Shown one piece after another: positions 33,607-41,329 of a stretch of DNA of 64,000 nucleotides. The notes beneath the pieces are model-generated. The model worked only from the letters and a program-made list of their open reading frames with translations, ran no database searches and was not told the origin of the DNA. Position 1 is the stretch's first letter. Each line of letters starts with the position of its first letter. This DNA comes from Massilia sp. PAMC28688 (GTDB lineage Bacteria; Pseudomonadota; Gammaproteobacteria; Burkholderiales; Burkholderiaceae_D), in assembly GCF_019443445.1 (NCBI RefSeq), contig NZ_CP080378.1, forward strand, positions 1,240,001 to 1,304,000. Reading direction: 5' to 3'. The translations under genes and the position numbers were made by a program.

Positions 33607-33729
33607 GCCCGCACCCGCTGTTTCTCCCGTACTACTCGAAATTGCTGTTTGGGCTAGACTTTTATCACAGCCAAGCGCACGCGCGGTTCCCACACCCCGC
33701 GCCAATGTAAGTCAATTGAAGGAGAGAAC

Positions 33730-34197
33730 ATGAATTCAACCTGGATTGTGTCGGCCGATCGCGGCCGCGCCCGCATCTTTCTCGAGTCTGACCGCAACAA
33801 GCCTCTGCAAGAAATCGAGGACATGGTCAGTCCCTCGGCCCGCACCCGCACCTCGGACGAATACACCGACCGCATCGGGACCTTTGCAGGGGGCAAGAGC
33901 ATCCACAAGACGGGTGGCCATCTGCCCAGCAGCCAGTACGAGCCGCCGACCACCCCGGACGAGCACGAGACTGAAGTGTTTGCCAAGGAAGTGTGCGGCT
34001 ACCTGCTCAAGGGCAAGCAGGAAGGGCGCTTTGACAAGCTGGCCCTGGTGGCCGCACCGGGCTTTCTCGGCTCGCTGCGCAACGAGCTCGATGCCCAGCT
34101 CAAGCCCCTGGTCAGCTATGAAATCAACAAGGATTACACCCATTCCAACGGTCAGCAGCTGCGCGAACTGATCGACGCCCACAACAGCAAGCAGTAA
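33730..34197 (+). CDS. host attachment protein family (PF10116-type)
   Basis: 155 residues. Start follows AAGGAG with good spacing. Family hallmarks: TWIVSADRGRARIFL at the N-terminus, KEVCGYLLKGKQEGRFDKL, LVAAPGFLGSLRNELD, and near the end EINKDYTHSNGQQLRELI. The family was named from a host attachment study in Agrobacterium relatives, and the bacterial function is not general. Fold is related to release-factor-like eRF1 domain 2. Cytoplasmic. Followed by a terminator. Confidence 0.88.
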   Translation: MNSTWIVSADRGRARIFLESDRNKPLQEIEDMVSPSARTRTSDEYTDRIGTFAGGKSIHKTGGHLPSSQYEPPTTPDEHETEVFAKEVCGYLLKGKQEGRFDKLALVAAPGFLGSLRNELDAQLKPLVSYEINKDYTHSNGQQLRELIDAHNSKQ

Positions 34198-34235
34198 GCG
34201 CGCAGTCACCGCGCGCGGCAAGGCCGCCAGGCCGC

Positions 34236-34263
34236 AGCCCACGCCACATGCGTGGGCTTTTTT
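34236..34263 (+). terminator. intrinsic terminator
   Basis: Nine-bp stem AGCCCACGC/GCGTGGGCT around a five-base loop and six Ts, 40 bases after the preceding stop. Confidence 0.88.
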
Positions 34264-34338
34264 GTGGGCGGCACAAAACAATCTTGAAATAGCTGGAACT
34301 ATTGGCGCTCGAACTGGCAATATCAGTAGAGACCCGCC

Positions 34339-34941
34339 ATGACCACCACCACCGACCCCGACACCGACCTCCTGCGCCAGATGCGCGCCGGACAGGCAGC
34401 CGCCTTCCAGGCCCTTTACCGGCGTCACCAGGGGCCGCTGTACCGGTTTGCCGTACTGCGCACCGGTTCGCCCGACACGGCAGCGGACGTGGTCCAGGAA
34501 GTGTTCATGGGCCTGCTGACCGACAGCCTGAAGTTCGATCCACTGCGCGGCGCCCTGCCCAATTTCCTGTTTGGCGTCACGCGCAAGCTGATCCTCAAGC
34601 ACGAGACGCCGCGCTTGCGTGAACAGTGTCTGGAAGAAGTGGACAGCGAGGATGACGACGCAGATGAGATTGCCTGCGAAGCGCAGGAACCGCTGTCCCG
34701 GCTGCTCAGCGATGAGGTGGCCGAGCAGGTGAGAGGCGCGCTGGCGCTGCTGCCGCCGCACTACCGCGACCCCCTGATCCTGTACGAACTGCATGACCTG
34801 TCCTACCTGGAGATTGCCGAGATCTGCCAGGTCGACCTGGGCACGGTGCGCTCGCGCCTGTCGCGCGGACGCGCCCTGATGGCAAAGCGCCTGGCGCAGC
34901 TGCGCCGCGATGCCACCGTCAACCCGCTAACGGCAGCCTGA
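34339..34941 (+). CDS. ECF RNA polymerase sigma factor
   Basis: 200 residues. Region 2: AFQALYRRHQGPLYRFAVL and AADVVQEVFMGLL (core and -10 recognition). Region 4: ALALLPPHYRDPLILYELHD and YLEIAEICQVDLGTVRSRLSRG, an intact HTH that reads the -35. The intervening acidic linker (EEVDSEDDDADEIACE) is unusually rich in D and E. The first gene of a three-gene operon, next to a membrane protein that should be its anti-sigma factor. A short non-coding leader (34264-34338) may hold an autoregulated promoter, but I cannot read one with confidence. Confidence 0.92.
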   Translation: MTTTTDPDTDLLRQMRAGQAAAFQALYRRHQGPLYRFAVLRTGSPDTAADVVQEVFMGLLTDSLKFDPLRGALPNFLFGVTRKLILKHETPRLREQCLEEVDSEDDDADEIACEAQEPLSRLLSDEVAEQVRGALALLPPHYRDPLILYELHDLSYLEIAEICQVDLGTVRSRLSRGRALMAKRLAQLRRDATVNPLTAA

Positions 34942-34960
34942 CTGCCATCCGAGGCCGCAC

Positions 34961-35452
34961 ATGAAAATGGATGAACACACCGACCCGCTGCTCGACCCGC
35001 CCTTCGCCGCCCTGCGCGGCGCCATGGCCGGCCTGAACGCGCCGCGCGGCGTGGAAAAGGAATTGCTGGATGCCTTTGCCCGCCAGTTCCCGCCGCGCCG
35101 CTGGTACCACGCCTTGTCGCCGCGCCAGTGGGGCATGGCCGGCGGCGTGGGCAGCACCGCACTGGTGGCCGTGCTGGCGCTGGGCCTGTCGACCCAGGTG
35201 CCGCCCCCGGCCCTGCCCGCCGCCCCGGCCGTCACGGTCGATGACGGGGCCGCCTTTATCGCCCTGGCCTCGGCCGAGCGCATCGAGCAGGAACCCCACG
35301 CGCGCATGCTGGAAACGGACGTACCGCGCACGGCGCTGGCCGCGATCGGCCTGCCGGTCACGCCGGAAAACGCGGGCGACTCGGTGCGCGCCGAAGTACT
35401 GGTCGGCGCCGACGGCTCCCCACTGGCCCTGCGGCTGGTGGCCCTGCCTTGA
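34961..35452 (+). CDS. single-pass membrane protein, putative anti-sigma factor
   Basis: 163 residues. A 57-residue cytoplasmic N-terminus (DPPFAALRGAMAGLNAPRGV and KELLDAFARQFPPRRWYH) leads to one membrane helix (MAGGVGSTALVAVLALGLS), then a 75-residue periplasmic tail ending EVLVGADGSPLALRLVALP, which has a TonB-C-like beta pattern. This topology and the 19-base spacing after the sigma gene make it the likely anti-sigma factor, though there is no zinc-finger (HxxxCxxC) motif. Not recognised as a named family. Confidence 0.6.
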   Translation: MKMDEHTDPLLDPPFAALRGAMAGLNAPRGVEKELLDAFARQFPPRRWYHALSPRQWGMAGGVGSTALVAVLALGLSTQVPPPALPAAPAVTVDDGAAFIALASAERIEQEPHARMLETDVPRTALAAIGLPVTPENAGDSVRAEVLVGADGSPLALRLVALP

Positions 35453-35489
35453 ATGGCTGTTTTTTTTATCTATCACTGACGAGGACACC

Positions 35490-36545
35490 ATGAATACCAG
35501 ACATCTCCTGCTCGCCGCCCTGCTGGCCGGCGCCTTTTCTCCTGCCCTGGCATGGCAGGGCGGCACGGCCGCCCTGGAAGCGGGCGTCATGGACGCCGAG
35601 GGCGACGTGCCCGGCCCGGCCCGGCATGCAGTGCGCGAGCGCGTGCTGGTGCACGGACCCGGCCACCCCATGATGGCCCACTTCGGCCCCGGGCTGATGC
35701 ATCACGGCAAAGCCGTCAAGAATGCCCCGTACAGCGCGGAAGCGGTCAATGAATTCCAGCGCAACCTGTCCGACGGCAACCAGATCGTCACCAGGACCAG
35801 CACCATGAGCTACCGCGACAGCGCCGGCCGCATGCGCCAGGAAACGCGTGACCACACGGGTGCGCTGCGCAACATCACCATTGTCGATCCTGCCGAAGGC
35901 ATCACCTGGGTGCTGCAGCCGGACGCGAAGACAGCCATGAAAATTGGTCCGCACCGCGAGATCGCGCGCATCGCTGCCGACAAGGCCCGCGTCCACGCCG
36001 AAGCTGCGCGCGACGACGTGCGCAAGCACGTCATCATCAAGCGCATTGAGCGCGATGCGGAACGGGAAGCGCGCGCGGGCCTGCGTGAACTGGGCCGCCA
36101 GCGCGAAGAAATCCGCGTGCTGGTGGACAAGGACATGGCGGGCCGCCTGCCCATGCCAGGCATGGAACGCCTCGGGCCGGCCCTGGCCGGCGCCCTGGGG
36201 GACGGCAAGTGGTCGGCCAAGGCCAGCGTCAAGGACCTGGGGACGAAGGACATGGAAGGCATCCAGGCCCAGGGCAAGCTGCGCAGCTATGAAATTCCCG
36301 CCGGCGAAATTGGCAACCGCCATCCGATCGTGGTCAGTACCGAAAGCTGGTATGCGCCCGAACTGCAGGTGACGCTGATGACGCGCCACAGCGATCCGCG
36401 CAGTGGCGACCGGACTTACCGCCTCTCCGGCGTCAAGCGCGACGAGCCGGCCGCTTCCCTGTTCACCGTTCCGTCCGACTACACGGTCAGGGATACAATG
36501 GCCGAGGTGCGCAAGTCACTGGACATCAAGAAAGGCGCGAAATAA
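35490..36545 (+). CDS. periplasmic protein of the ECF operon
   Basis: 351 residues from ATG 35490 (GAGGAC spaced six bases); a longer frame reading back through the anti-sigma gene is a shadow. Signal peptide HLLLAALLAGAFSPALAWQ. The mature part carries YSAEAVNEFQRNLSDGNQ and TSTMSYRDSAGRMRQETRD, then a long charged helix (about 150-215: IARIAADKARVHAEAARDD and ERDAEREARAGLRELGRQRE) and a beta-rich C-terminal domain ending LFTVPSDYTVRD. Likely envelope sensor or effector of the sigma/anti-sigma pair. Third gene of the operon, then a strong terminator. Confidence 0.7.
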   Translation: MNTRHLLLAALLAGAFSPALAWQGGTAALEAGVMDAEGDVPGPARHAVRERVLVHGPGHPMMAHFGPGLMHHGKAVKNAPYSAEAVNEFQRNLSDGNQIVTRTSTMSYRDSAGRMRQETRDHTGALRNITIVDPAEGITWVLQPDAKTAMKIGPHREIARIAADKARVHAEAARDDVRKHVIIKRIERDAEREARAGLRELGRQREEIRVLVDKDMAGRLPMPGMERLGPALAGALGDGKWSAKASVKDLGTKDMEGIQAQGKLRSYEIPAGEIGNRHPIVVSTESWYAPELQVTLMTRHSDPRSGDRTYRLSGVKRDEPAASLFTVPSDYTVRDTMAEVRKSLDIKKGAK

Positions 36546-36554
36546 GTGATTCCA

Positions 36555-36589
36555 CCAACAAAAGCCCGGCAATGCCGGGCTTTTGTTGG
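36555..36589. terminator. strong bidirectional terminator
   Basis: A 16-bp perfect stem (CCAACAAAAGCCCGGC/GCCGGGCTTTTGTTGG) around AAT, between the convergent ECF operon and the DUF3016 gene. A- and T-runs at the two sides serve both directions. Confidence 0.92.
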
Positions 36590-36603
36590 CGACTGTGACA
36601 GAC

Positions 36604-37086
36604 TTAGCGCACTGCCAGCTTTTCCTTGAACCAGTCGTCAAGCATCTGCTTTTCGTAGCGCAGCGTGTCACCCGTAAAATACCGGTTCAGGCGATTGGTG
36701 TACATCATGTTCTGCACCACTTCTTCGCCGCTCTTGAGCACTTGTCCATCCTGGGTGATGCTGTAGCGCAGCTTCATGTGGGGCCAGTCGGCGCCGCCAT
36801 TGATGACGCGAATATCGTAAATACTCCAACGCACCGGACGCTGGCGTCCCGCCAGATCGATGTCGAGCACTTCCACATTAAGGGTCTGGCCCGGCGGCAG
36901 CTGCGCCGCCAGCTTCTTGAAGTGGTCGCTCAGCTCTCTGAGCACTTCCTGGCGCTGCCACTCGTAATGTCCCAGGTCGGCAAACTGCTCCGGCGCCTGG
37001 TAGGTGACGTTGACCCCGGCGGCGGCAGGCGCGGCCACGGCCAGTGCGGCGGCTACGCAGGCAATCTGACGGATGACATGTTTCAT
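36604..37086 (-). CDS. DUF3016 family exported protein
   Basis: 160 residues from ATG 37086 (AAAGGAAC ahead of it); the longer open frame is promoter-side. Signal peptide IACVAAALAVAAPAAAG. Mature domain typical of DUF3016: VTYQAPEQFADLGHYEW, LDIDLAGRQRPVRWS, DIRVINGGADWPHMKLRYS, and YTGDTLRYEKQMLDDWF in near form. Periplasmic; function unknown. Divergent from the Nei-type glycosylase. Confidence 0.88.
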   Translation of the reverse strand: MKHVIRQIACVAAALAVAAPAAAGVNVTYQAPEQFADLGHYEWQRQEVLRELSDHFKKLAAQLPPGQTLNVEVLDIDLAGRQRPVRWSIYDIRVINGGADWPHMKLRYSITQDGQVLKSGEEVVQNMMYTNRLNRYFTGDTLRYEKQMLDDWFKEKLAVR

Positions 37087-37242
37087 TTCAGTTCCTTTAA
37101 CGATGAATGAGATCCTGCTTCCAATATAGGCTTTTTTTGCCCCGTTTAAAGGAAGTCTGCCACCCAGTTTGTATCCAATTGTTAGCCCCCGCACACAGCG
37201 CCGACCCTATTGCCCAGACAATAGCAGTAAAGGAGGCGCACC

Positions 37243-37980
37243 GTGCCAGAAGGACCATCACTGTACATATTCAAGGAAGAAGCGGCCAGCTTCAAGGGCA
37301 AGAAGATTGCCATGGCCGAAGGCAACACCAAAACCGTCGATCTTGACAGCCTGGCAGGCCAGCGCGTCACGGCCCTGCACACCTGGGGCAAGCACTTCCT
37401 GATCGAGTTGAACAAGACGGTGCTCAAGGTCCATTTCCTGCTCTTTGGCAGTTACCGCATCAACGAACGCAAGGAGACCCCGCCCCGCCTGTCCCTGCAG
37501 TTCACCGATGGTAGCGAACTGAACATTTACGCCAGCTCCATCAAGGAACTCGACCGCGAAGCCTTTGCCGCCTACGATTTCACGGCCGATGTGATGTCGC
37601 CCACCTGGGACCCGGCACTGGCGCGTAAAAAACTGCGCGCCCGGCCCGATATGCTGGCCTGCGATGCCCTGCTCGACCAGTCGATTTTCTCGGGCGTGGG
37701 CAATATCATCAAGAATGAAGTGCTGTTCCGGATCCGCCTCCATCCCCTGTCCACCATGGGCGCACTGCCGGCGGCCAAGCTGCGCCAGCTGGTGGAACAG
37801 GCGCGGGTCTACAGCTTTGACTTCCTGGAGTGGAAGAAACAGTTCGTGCTCAAGAAGCACTGGCTGGCCCACGCCAAGCGCACCTGTCCGCGCTGCGACA
37901 TTCCATACACCAAGGCCCACCTGGGCAAGTCGAATCGCCGCAGCTTTTTCTGCGAAAAGTGCCAGAAACGCTATACCTAG
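37243..37980 (+). CDS. Fpg/Nei-family DNA glycosylase (endonuclease VIII-like)
   Basis: 245 residues with a GTG start at 37243, fixed by AAAGGAGG seven bases ahead. After removal of the first residue, P2 and E3 of MPEGPS form the catalytic N-terminus; K50 in TWGKHFLIE fits the conserved beta-hairpin lysine. The helix-two-turn-helix (DQSIFSGVGNIIKNEVLF) and a C-terminal zinc finger (TCPRCD and FFCEKCQKR) are present. It removes oxidised bases from DNA in base excision repair. The substrate range, Nei versus Fpg, is best called Nei-like. Confidence 0.93.
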   Translation: MPEGPSLYIFKEEAASFKGKKIAMAEGNTKTVDLDSLAGQRVTALHTWGKHFLIELNKTVLKVHFLLFGSYRINERKETPPRLSLQFTDGSELNIYASSIKELDREAFAAYDFTADVMSPTWDPALARKKLRARPDMLACDALLDQSIFSGVGNIIKNEVLFRIRLHPLSTMGALPAAKLRQLVEQARVYSFDFLEWKKQFVLKKHWLAHAKRTCPRCDIPYTKAHLGKSNRRSFFCEKCQKRYT

Positions 37981-37996
37981 GCTTCACCAGCTGCCG

Positions 37997-38512
37997 TCAG
38001 GCGGGATCGCGAAAGCCGCTTTCAATCCATTTGGCGGCGCTGGTGCCGGTGAGCTTGAAGCCGGCGCTGGTGCGCACGCTGCCCACCAGGTCGCCATCGG
38101 GATTGAAGGCGGCCAGCTTGGCAAACGGATGCTCTTCATCGGGCACGATTTCCATCGTCACCTTGTATTCCACATCGTCCACCATGACCCACAGCTTCTT
38201 GTGGAGAATGGCTTGCAGTTGCTGCTCGTGGCGCCGGATCACTTCCGACGCCGTCTTGACCAGGGTGTGGAAGGCATTGACGTCCAGCGGCTTGGGATTT
38301 TTCTTGTCGCGGCCCATGGTCCACGGACCAACGAGGGCCGGCTCAGGTTCGCCGTCGCGGATCATGGCCACGGCCCAGCCTTCATCTTCTTCGTTCTTGA
38401 TGACCTTGGCGGTCCAGCCATTGCCCTGCCACAGGCGCGCTTCCTGCACCAGGGCGCCCTCCTCTTCGCTGTCGGGGTGGTTGTCGGGGTTCTCGGATGC
38501 AAGGTCGGTCAT
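37997..38512 (-). CDS. conserved hypothetical protein
   Basis: 171 residues, acidic, no signal or membrane segment. N-terminal EEEGALVQEARLWQGNGWTA and KVIKNEEDEGWAVAMIRDGE, a middle PLDVNAFHTLVKTASEVIRR, and a C-terminal HPFAKLAAFNPDGDLVGS. The pattern suggests an alpha-beta domain that binds partners rather than an enzyme. I recall relatives only in Oxalobacteraceae and near kin; no function. It converges on the glycosylase, with stops 16 bases apart. Confidence 0.65.
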   Translation of the reverse strand: MTDLASENPDNHPDSEEEGALVQEARLWQGNGWTAKVIKNEEDEGWAVAMIRDGEPEPALVGPWTMGRDKKNPKPLDVNAFHTLVKTASEVIRRHEQQLQAILHKKLWVMVDDVEYKVTMEIVPDEEHPFAKLAAFNPDGDLVGSVRTSAGFKLTGTSAAKWIESGFRDPA

Positions 38513-38652
38513 GGCAATGGTAAGAGCTGGGTGGGGCTACATGATAGACCAATTTGCCCACCCGGGTCATGCCAGGCGCTGCCGGCAACGCCGCCCCGTA
38601 ATGAACAAATATTTCATTGAAGGCACTGCGTAGAAAGAAAATTTCAAGCATC

Positions 38653-38692
38653 CCGCCAGTGCTGGCGGCAAGAAAAAGCCCGCATGGCGGGC
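38653..38692 (-). terminator. double-hairpin terminator (minus strand)
   Basis: Two stems in a row past the stop of the gene at 38699: GCCCGC/GCGGGC (38678-38692) with an A-run on its left that becomes U on the minus transcript, and CCGCCAG/CTGGCGG (38653-38668). Confidence 0.75.
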
Positions 38693-38698
38693 CTGGGT

Positions 38699-38959
38699 TT
38701 ATTGAACACTGGCAGGCGTGAGCCGCCAGGCCGGCGCCCCGGGCGGCAGCAGGGGCGGGCCCACGGGATCGGTGCGCGGGTCGATGGCCGGTGCCGGCGC
38801 GTCATAGCTGTATTTGTGAATGATGATCGGGGGAATCGCCGGTGGCGCCGATGGCGGCCCCTTGGGCCCGCCCCCTCCCAAAAGCTTGCGCAAATGGCGC
38901 GCAATATCGCCGAAAGCCGAATATGCCAGGTGGTCGACTGGATAATAAACAAATTGCAT
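38699..38959 (-). CDS. proline/glycine-rich small protein
   Basis: 86 residues from ATG 38959, with GGAGGGGG about eight bases ahead, a strong ribosome site that rules out a longer start. N-terminal MQFVYYPVDHLAYSAFGDI then a basic ARHLRKLL, followed by a run of glycine and proline (GGGGPKGPPSAPPAIPP) and a tail with IIIHKYSYDAPAPAIDP. No signal peptide. No family recognised. The ribosome site and terminator argue it is expressed. Confidence 0.6.
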   Translation of the reverse strand: MQFVYYPVDHLAYSAFGDIARHLRKLLGGGGPKGPPSAPPAIPPIIIHKYSYDAPAPAIDPRTDPVGPPLLPPGAPAWRLTPASVQ

Positions 38960-39170
38960 GTTGAAATCCCCCTCCGGTAAGCAGGGATTCAGTATAGGCA
39001 ATATAAATCGTATTTCAAGGCAAAAAATATGCATGCCGCCCACCGCCGGCGGCCTTGCCATTTCATCGCCCCGGCAGCCATTTCACCCCATCAAACATGC
39101 AGCCTGTCGCAATCGGCGCGCATCGCGTTTCGCCCGCCGCTACAGTACTTCCATACCCGACAACAAGCCT

Positions 39171-39193
39171 TACCAACCCTTACCAACCCTTAC
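39171..39193 (+). repeat. short tandem repeat upstream of membrane protein
   Basis: The 10-bp unit TACCAACCCT is repeated twice head-to-tail and begun a third time (TAC), ending about 18 bases before the next start codon. Possibly a regulatory repeat or slippage relic. Confidence 0.4.
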
Positions 39194-39210
39194 TTACAGC
39201 GAGGCCTGCC

Positions 39211-39594
39211 ATGAGAAAGCTCCTTCCTTTCATTATCCTGTTCATTCTTGCCATGCTGCTGTGGGATGCGGCCGTCGATCCCTTCCACATGTCGGTCAAC
39301 CTGGACGACGCCGATTTTGACGGCCCGCTGGGCGCGCTGATGGCAGCGGCCCTCGCTGGCGGTGGCCTCATCATCGGCATCGTGGTGGTGGCCGTGGTGG
39401 CCGTGGTCCTGGCGGTGGTGTTTGCCGGCGTGGGCGTGGTGGTGTGCGGCGCCCTGGTACTGGCGGCCCTGCTCGGCGCCCTGGCACTGGTGCCGGTCAT
39501 GCTGCCGGTGCTCATTCCGGTGGCCCTCATCTGGTACCTGATGATGCGCGACCGCCGTCAGCGCCACAGCACCGCTGAAGCAGCGCCATTGTAA
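39211..39594 (+). CDS. small integral membrane protein
   Basis: 127 residues from ATG 39211. An N-terminal helix (LLPFIILFILAMLLWDAAV), a polar HMSVNLDDADFDGP loop, then about 75 residues of nearly continuous valine/alanine/glycine-rich hydrophobic sequence forming three to four spans, ending in a basic tail MMRDRRQRHSTA. The ribosome site is weak (GAGG, ten bases upstream). Location: inner membrane. Function unknown. Confidence 0.6.
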   Translation: MRKLLPFIILFILAMLLWDAAVDPFHMSVNLDDADFDGPLGALMAAALAGGGLIIGIVVVAVVAVVLAVVFAGVGVVVCGALVLAALLGALALVPVMLPVLIPVALIWYLMMRDRRQRHSTAEAAPL

Positions 39595-39634
39595 GGCCAG
39601 CGGCCCGGCGCCCTGCAAGGAGCGCCGGGCCGGA

Positions 39635-40378
39635 TCAGATTCCCTCGACCAGCCGCATCGCGAACACGATCGGCAAGCCGGCCGCAATCACCTTGCGCGC
39701 CGCCGCCCCAAAATCGTAGGGCACCCGGAAGAAACTCACTTCGCGCGTGACATCGTCATACAGCGCATAGCAGGCGGCGTTATTGGCGTCGCGCGGCTGC
39801 CCCACCGACCCCGGGATCACCAGGTACTGGTGCAGCCGATTCAGACTGATCGGCTTTCCCGGCTCCGGCCGCGCCGCGCCCATGCGGCCATCGCTGGCGC
39901 GCCGGTACAGGGCCGGCGCATGCACATGGCCTGAAAACACCACCCGGCTTTCCGTGGCGGCCAGGCTGCGCTCGGCCTCCTCCACCCCGGTCACATATTC
40001 CCACTTGGCCGGATTGTGGGCACTGGCATGGACAAACAGCAGCGCATCCTTCTCGCGCACCAGGGGCAGTTCGGCCAGGAAGCGCACCTGGGCCGGCGAG
40101 AGCTGGCCGCGCGTCCATGCGATCACTTCGCGCGCCTCGGCATGCATGCTCGATTTTGCTTCGCGCGTGGCCGCCAGGTCGTGATTGCCCTGCACCGCAA
40201 TGGCCCCGCGCGACACATATTCCGCCACCGTATCAACCACCCAGGCCGGATCCGGCCCGTAGCCGACAAAGTCGCCCGTAAACGCGTACATGTCGGCCTT
40301 TTGCTGTTCGGCGTGTGCCAGGCAGGCGCTGGTGGCCTCGCGGTTGGCGTGCAGGTCGGTCAGGAGGGCGAGGCGCAT
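39635..40378 (-). CDS. metallophosphoesterase (YfcE-like)
   Basis: 247 residues, calcineurin-like fold. Metal motifs are complete: D-L-H in LLTDLHANREA, GDFVGYGPDP, QGNHDLAAT, HASAHNPAKW and the terminal VFSGHVHAPALY. Such proteins hydrolyse phosphodiesters or phosphomonoesters with Mn or similar metals; the substrate of this one is unknown. The cytoplasmic enzyme has no signal. Single gene between two intergenic gaps. Confidence 0.9.
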   Translation of the reverse strand: MRLALLTDLHANREATSACLAHAEQQKADMYAFTGDFVGYGPDPAWVVDTVAEYVSRGAIAVQGNHDLAATREAKSSMHAEAREVIAWTRGQLSPAQVRFLAELPLVREKDALLFVHASAHNPAKWEYVTGVEEAERSLAATESRVVFSGHVHAPALYRRASDGRMGAARPEPGKPISLNRLHQYLVIPGSVGQPRDANNAACYALYDDVTREVSFFRVPYDFGAAARKVIAAGLPIVFAMRLVEGI

Positions 40379-40521
40379 GGGAAGGTCCGGAAAAAAGCGG
40401 GGCCCAAAGGCCAGTTACGGTGCGCCCAGTATAGGCGCGCGGACGCGCCAGCGGAAGGTCATTGATGCCCACGCACCGGCGCAAGCGCTGCCGCCTGATC
40501 CGAAAACAACAGCACGCGCAG

Positions 40522-41247
40522 CTAGCTTGACAGCGCCATTCGCGCGGCGGCGTACTGCCGGTAGCCACGCGCGCGCAGTTCGCACGCCGGGCAGCTGCCG
40601 CAGCCATAGCCCCAGTCATGCAGCTCTCCGCGCTGGCCCAGGTAGCAGGTGTGGGTGTCGCGCCGGATCAGGTCCACCAGCGCCTGGCCTCCGGCCGCCT
40701 CGGCCAGTTCCCAGGTTTGCTTCTTGTCGATCCACATGAGCGGCGTTTCAAGCTTCAGGCGCGTGGCCATGCCCAGGTTGAGCGCCACCTGCAGCGCCTT
40801 CATGGTGTCGTCGCGGCAGTCCGGATAGCCGGAAAAATCCGTTTCGCACATGCCGCCCACCAGCACATTGAGCCCGCGCCGGTACGCGAGCGTGGCCGCC
40901 ACCGTCATGAACAGCAGATTGCGACCGGGGACAAAGGTATTCGGCAAACCATTGTCCTGCATGGCAATGGCGACATCGCTGGTGAGCGCCGTATCGGAAA
41001 TTTTGCCGATCAGCGACAGGTCAAGCAGGTGATCGTCACCGAGGCGCGCGCGCCAGGCCGGCCTCAGGGCGCGCATGCCGTCCAGCACGGCCGGGCGCAC
41101 CGTCAGTTCGATTGCATGGCGCTGGCCATAGTCGAAGCCGACCGTTTCCACGCGGCCATATCGTTCGAGCGCCCACGCGAGGCAGGTGGTGGAGTCCTGG
41201 CCTCCGCTGAACAGGACCAGGGCGCTATCGGCAGAGTGAAGTGGCAT
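40522..41247 (-). CDS. queC: 7-cyano-7-deazaguanine synthase
   Basis: About 241 residues from ATG 41247 (a TTG three codons earlier is open but has no ribosome site). It makes preQ0 from 7-carboxy-7-deazaguanine, a step in queuosine tRNA modification. ATP loop [14 protein letters not shown], the family block [40 protein letters not shown], and zinc cysteines in HTCYLGQ and [10 protein letters not shown] are intact. Neighbouring queuosine genes are not in this window. No preQ1 riboswitch was recognised upstream. Confidence 0.95.
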   Translation of the reverse strand: MPLHSADSALVLFSGGQDSTTCLAWALERYGRVETVGFDYGQRHAIELTVRPAVLDGMRALRPAWRARLGDDHLLDLSLIGKISDTALTSDVAIAMQDNGLPNTFVPGRNLLFMTVAATLAYRRGLNVLVGGMCETDFSGYPDCRDDTMKALQVALNLGMATRLKLETPLMWIDKKQTWELAEAAGGQALVDLIRRDTHTCYLGQRGELHDWGYGCGSCPACELRARGYRQYAAARMALSS

Positions 41248-41329
41248 GGAATTCAATTAATGTTAGGCGTCCGTCATCATTTTGGGCATTCCGGTAAGAT
41301 AACCCAAGCACCTTCCCGAATGGAGTCAC

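Noticed and set aside
33730..34197. Phage or conjugation origin because of the name host attachment protein
   Set aside because: The family name is historical; no phage genes are nearby.
35070..35489. Longer in-frame extension of the periplasmic ECF-operon protein
   Set aside because: Reads arginine/tryptophan-rich nonsense through the putative anti-sigma gene; a ribosome site and signal peptide place the start at 35490.
41248..41329. preQ1 riboswitch before queC
   Set aside because: The 82-base gap lacks the expected short hairpin and A-rich tail near the queC ribosome site.
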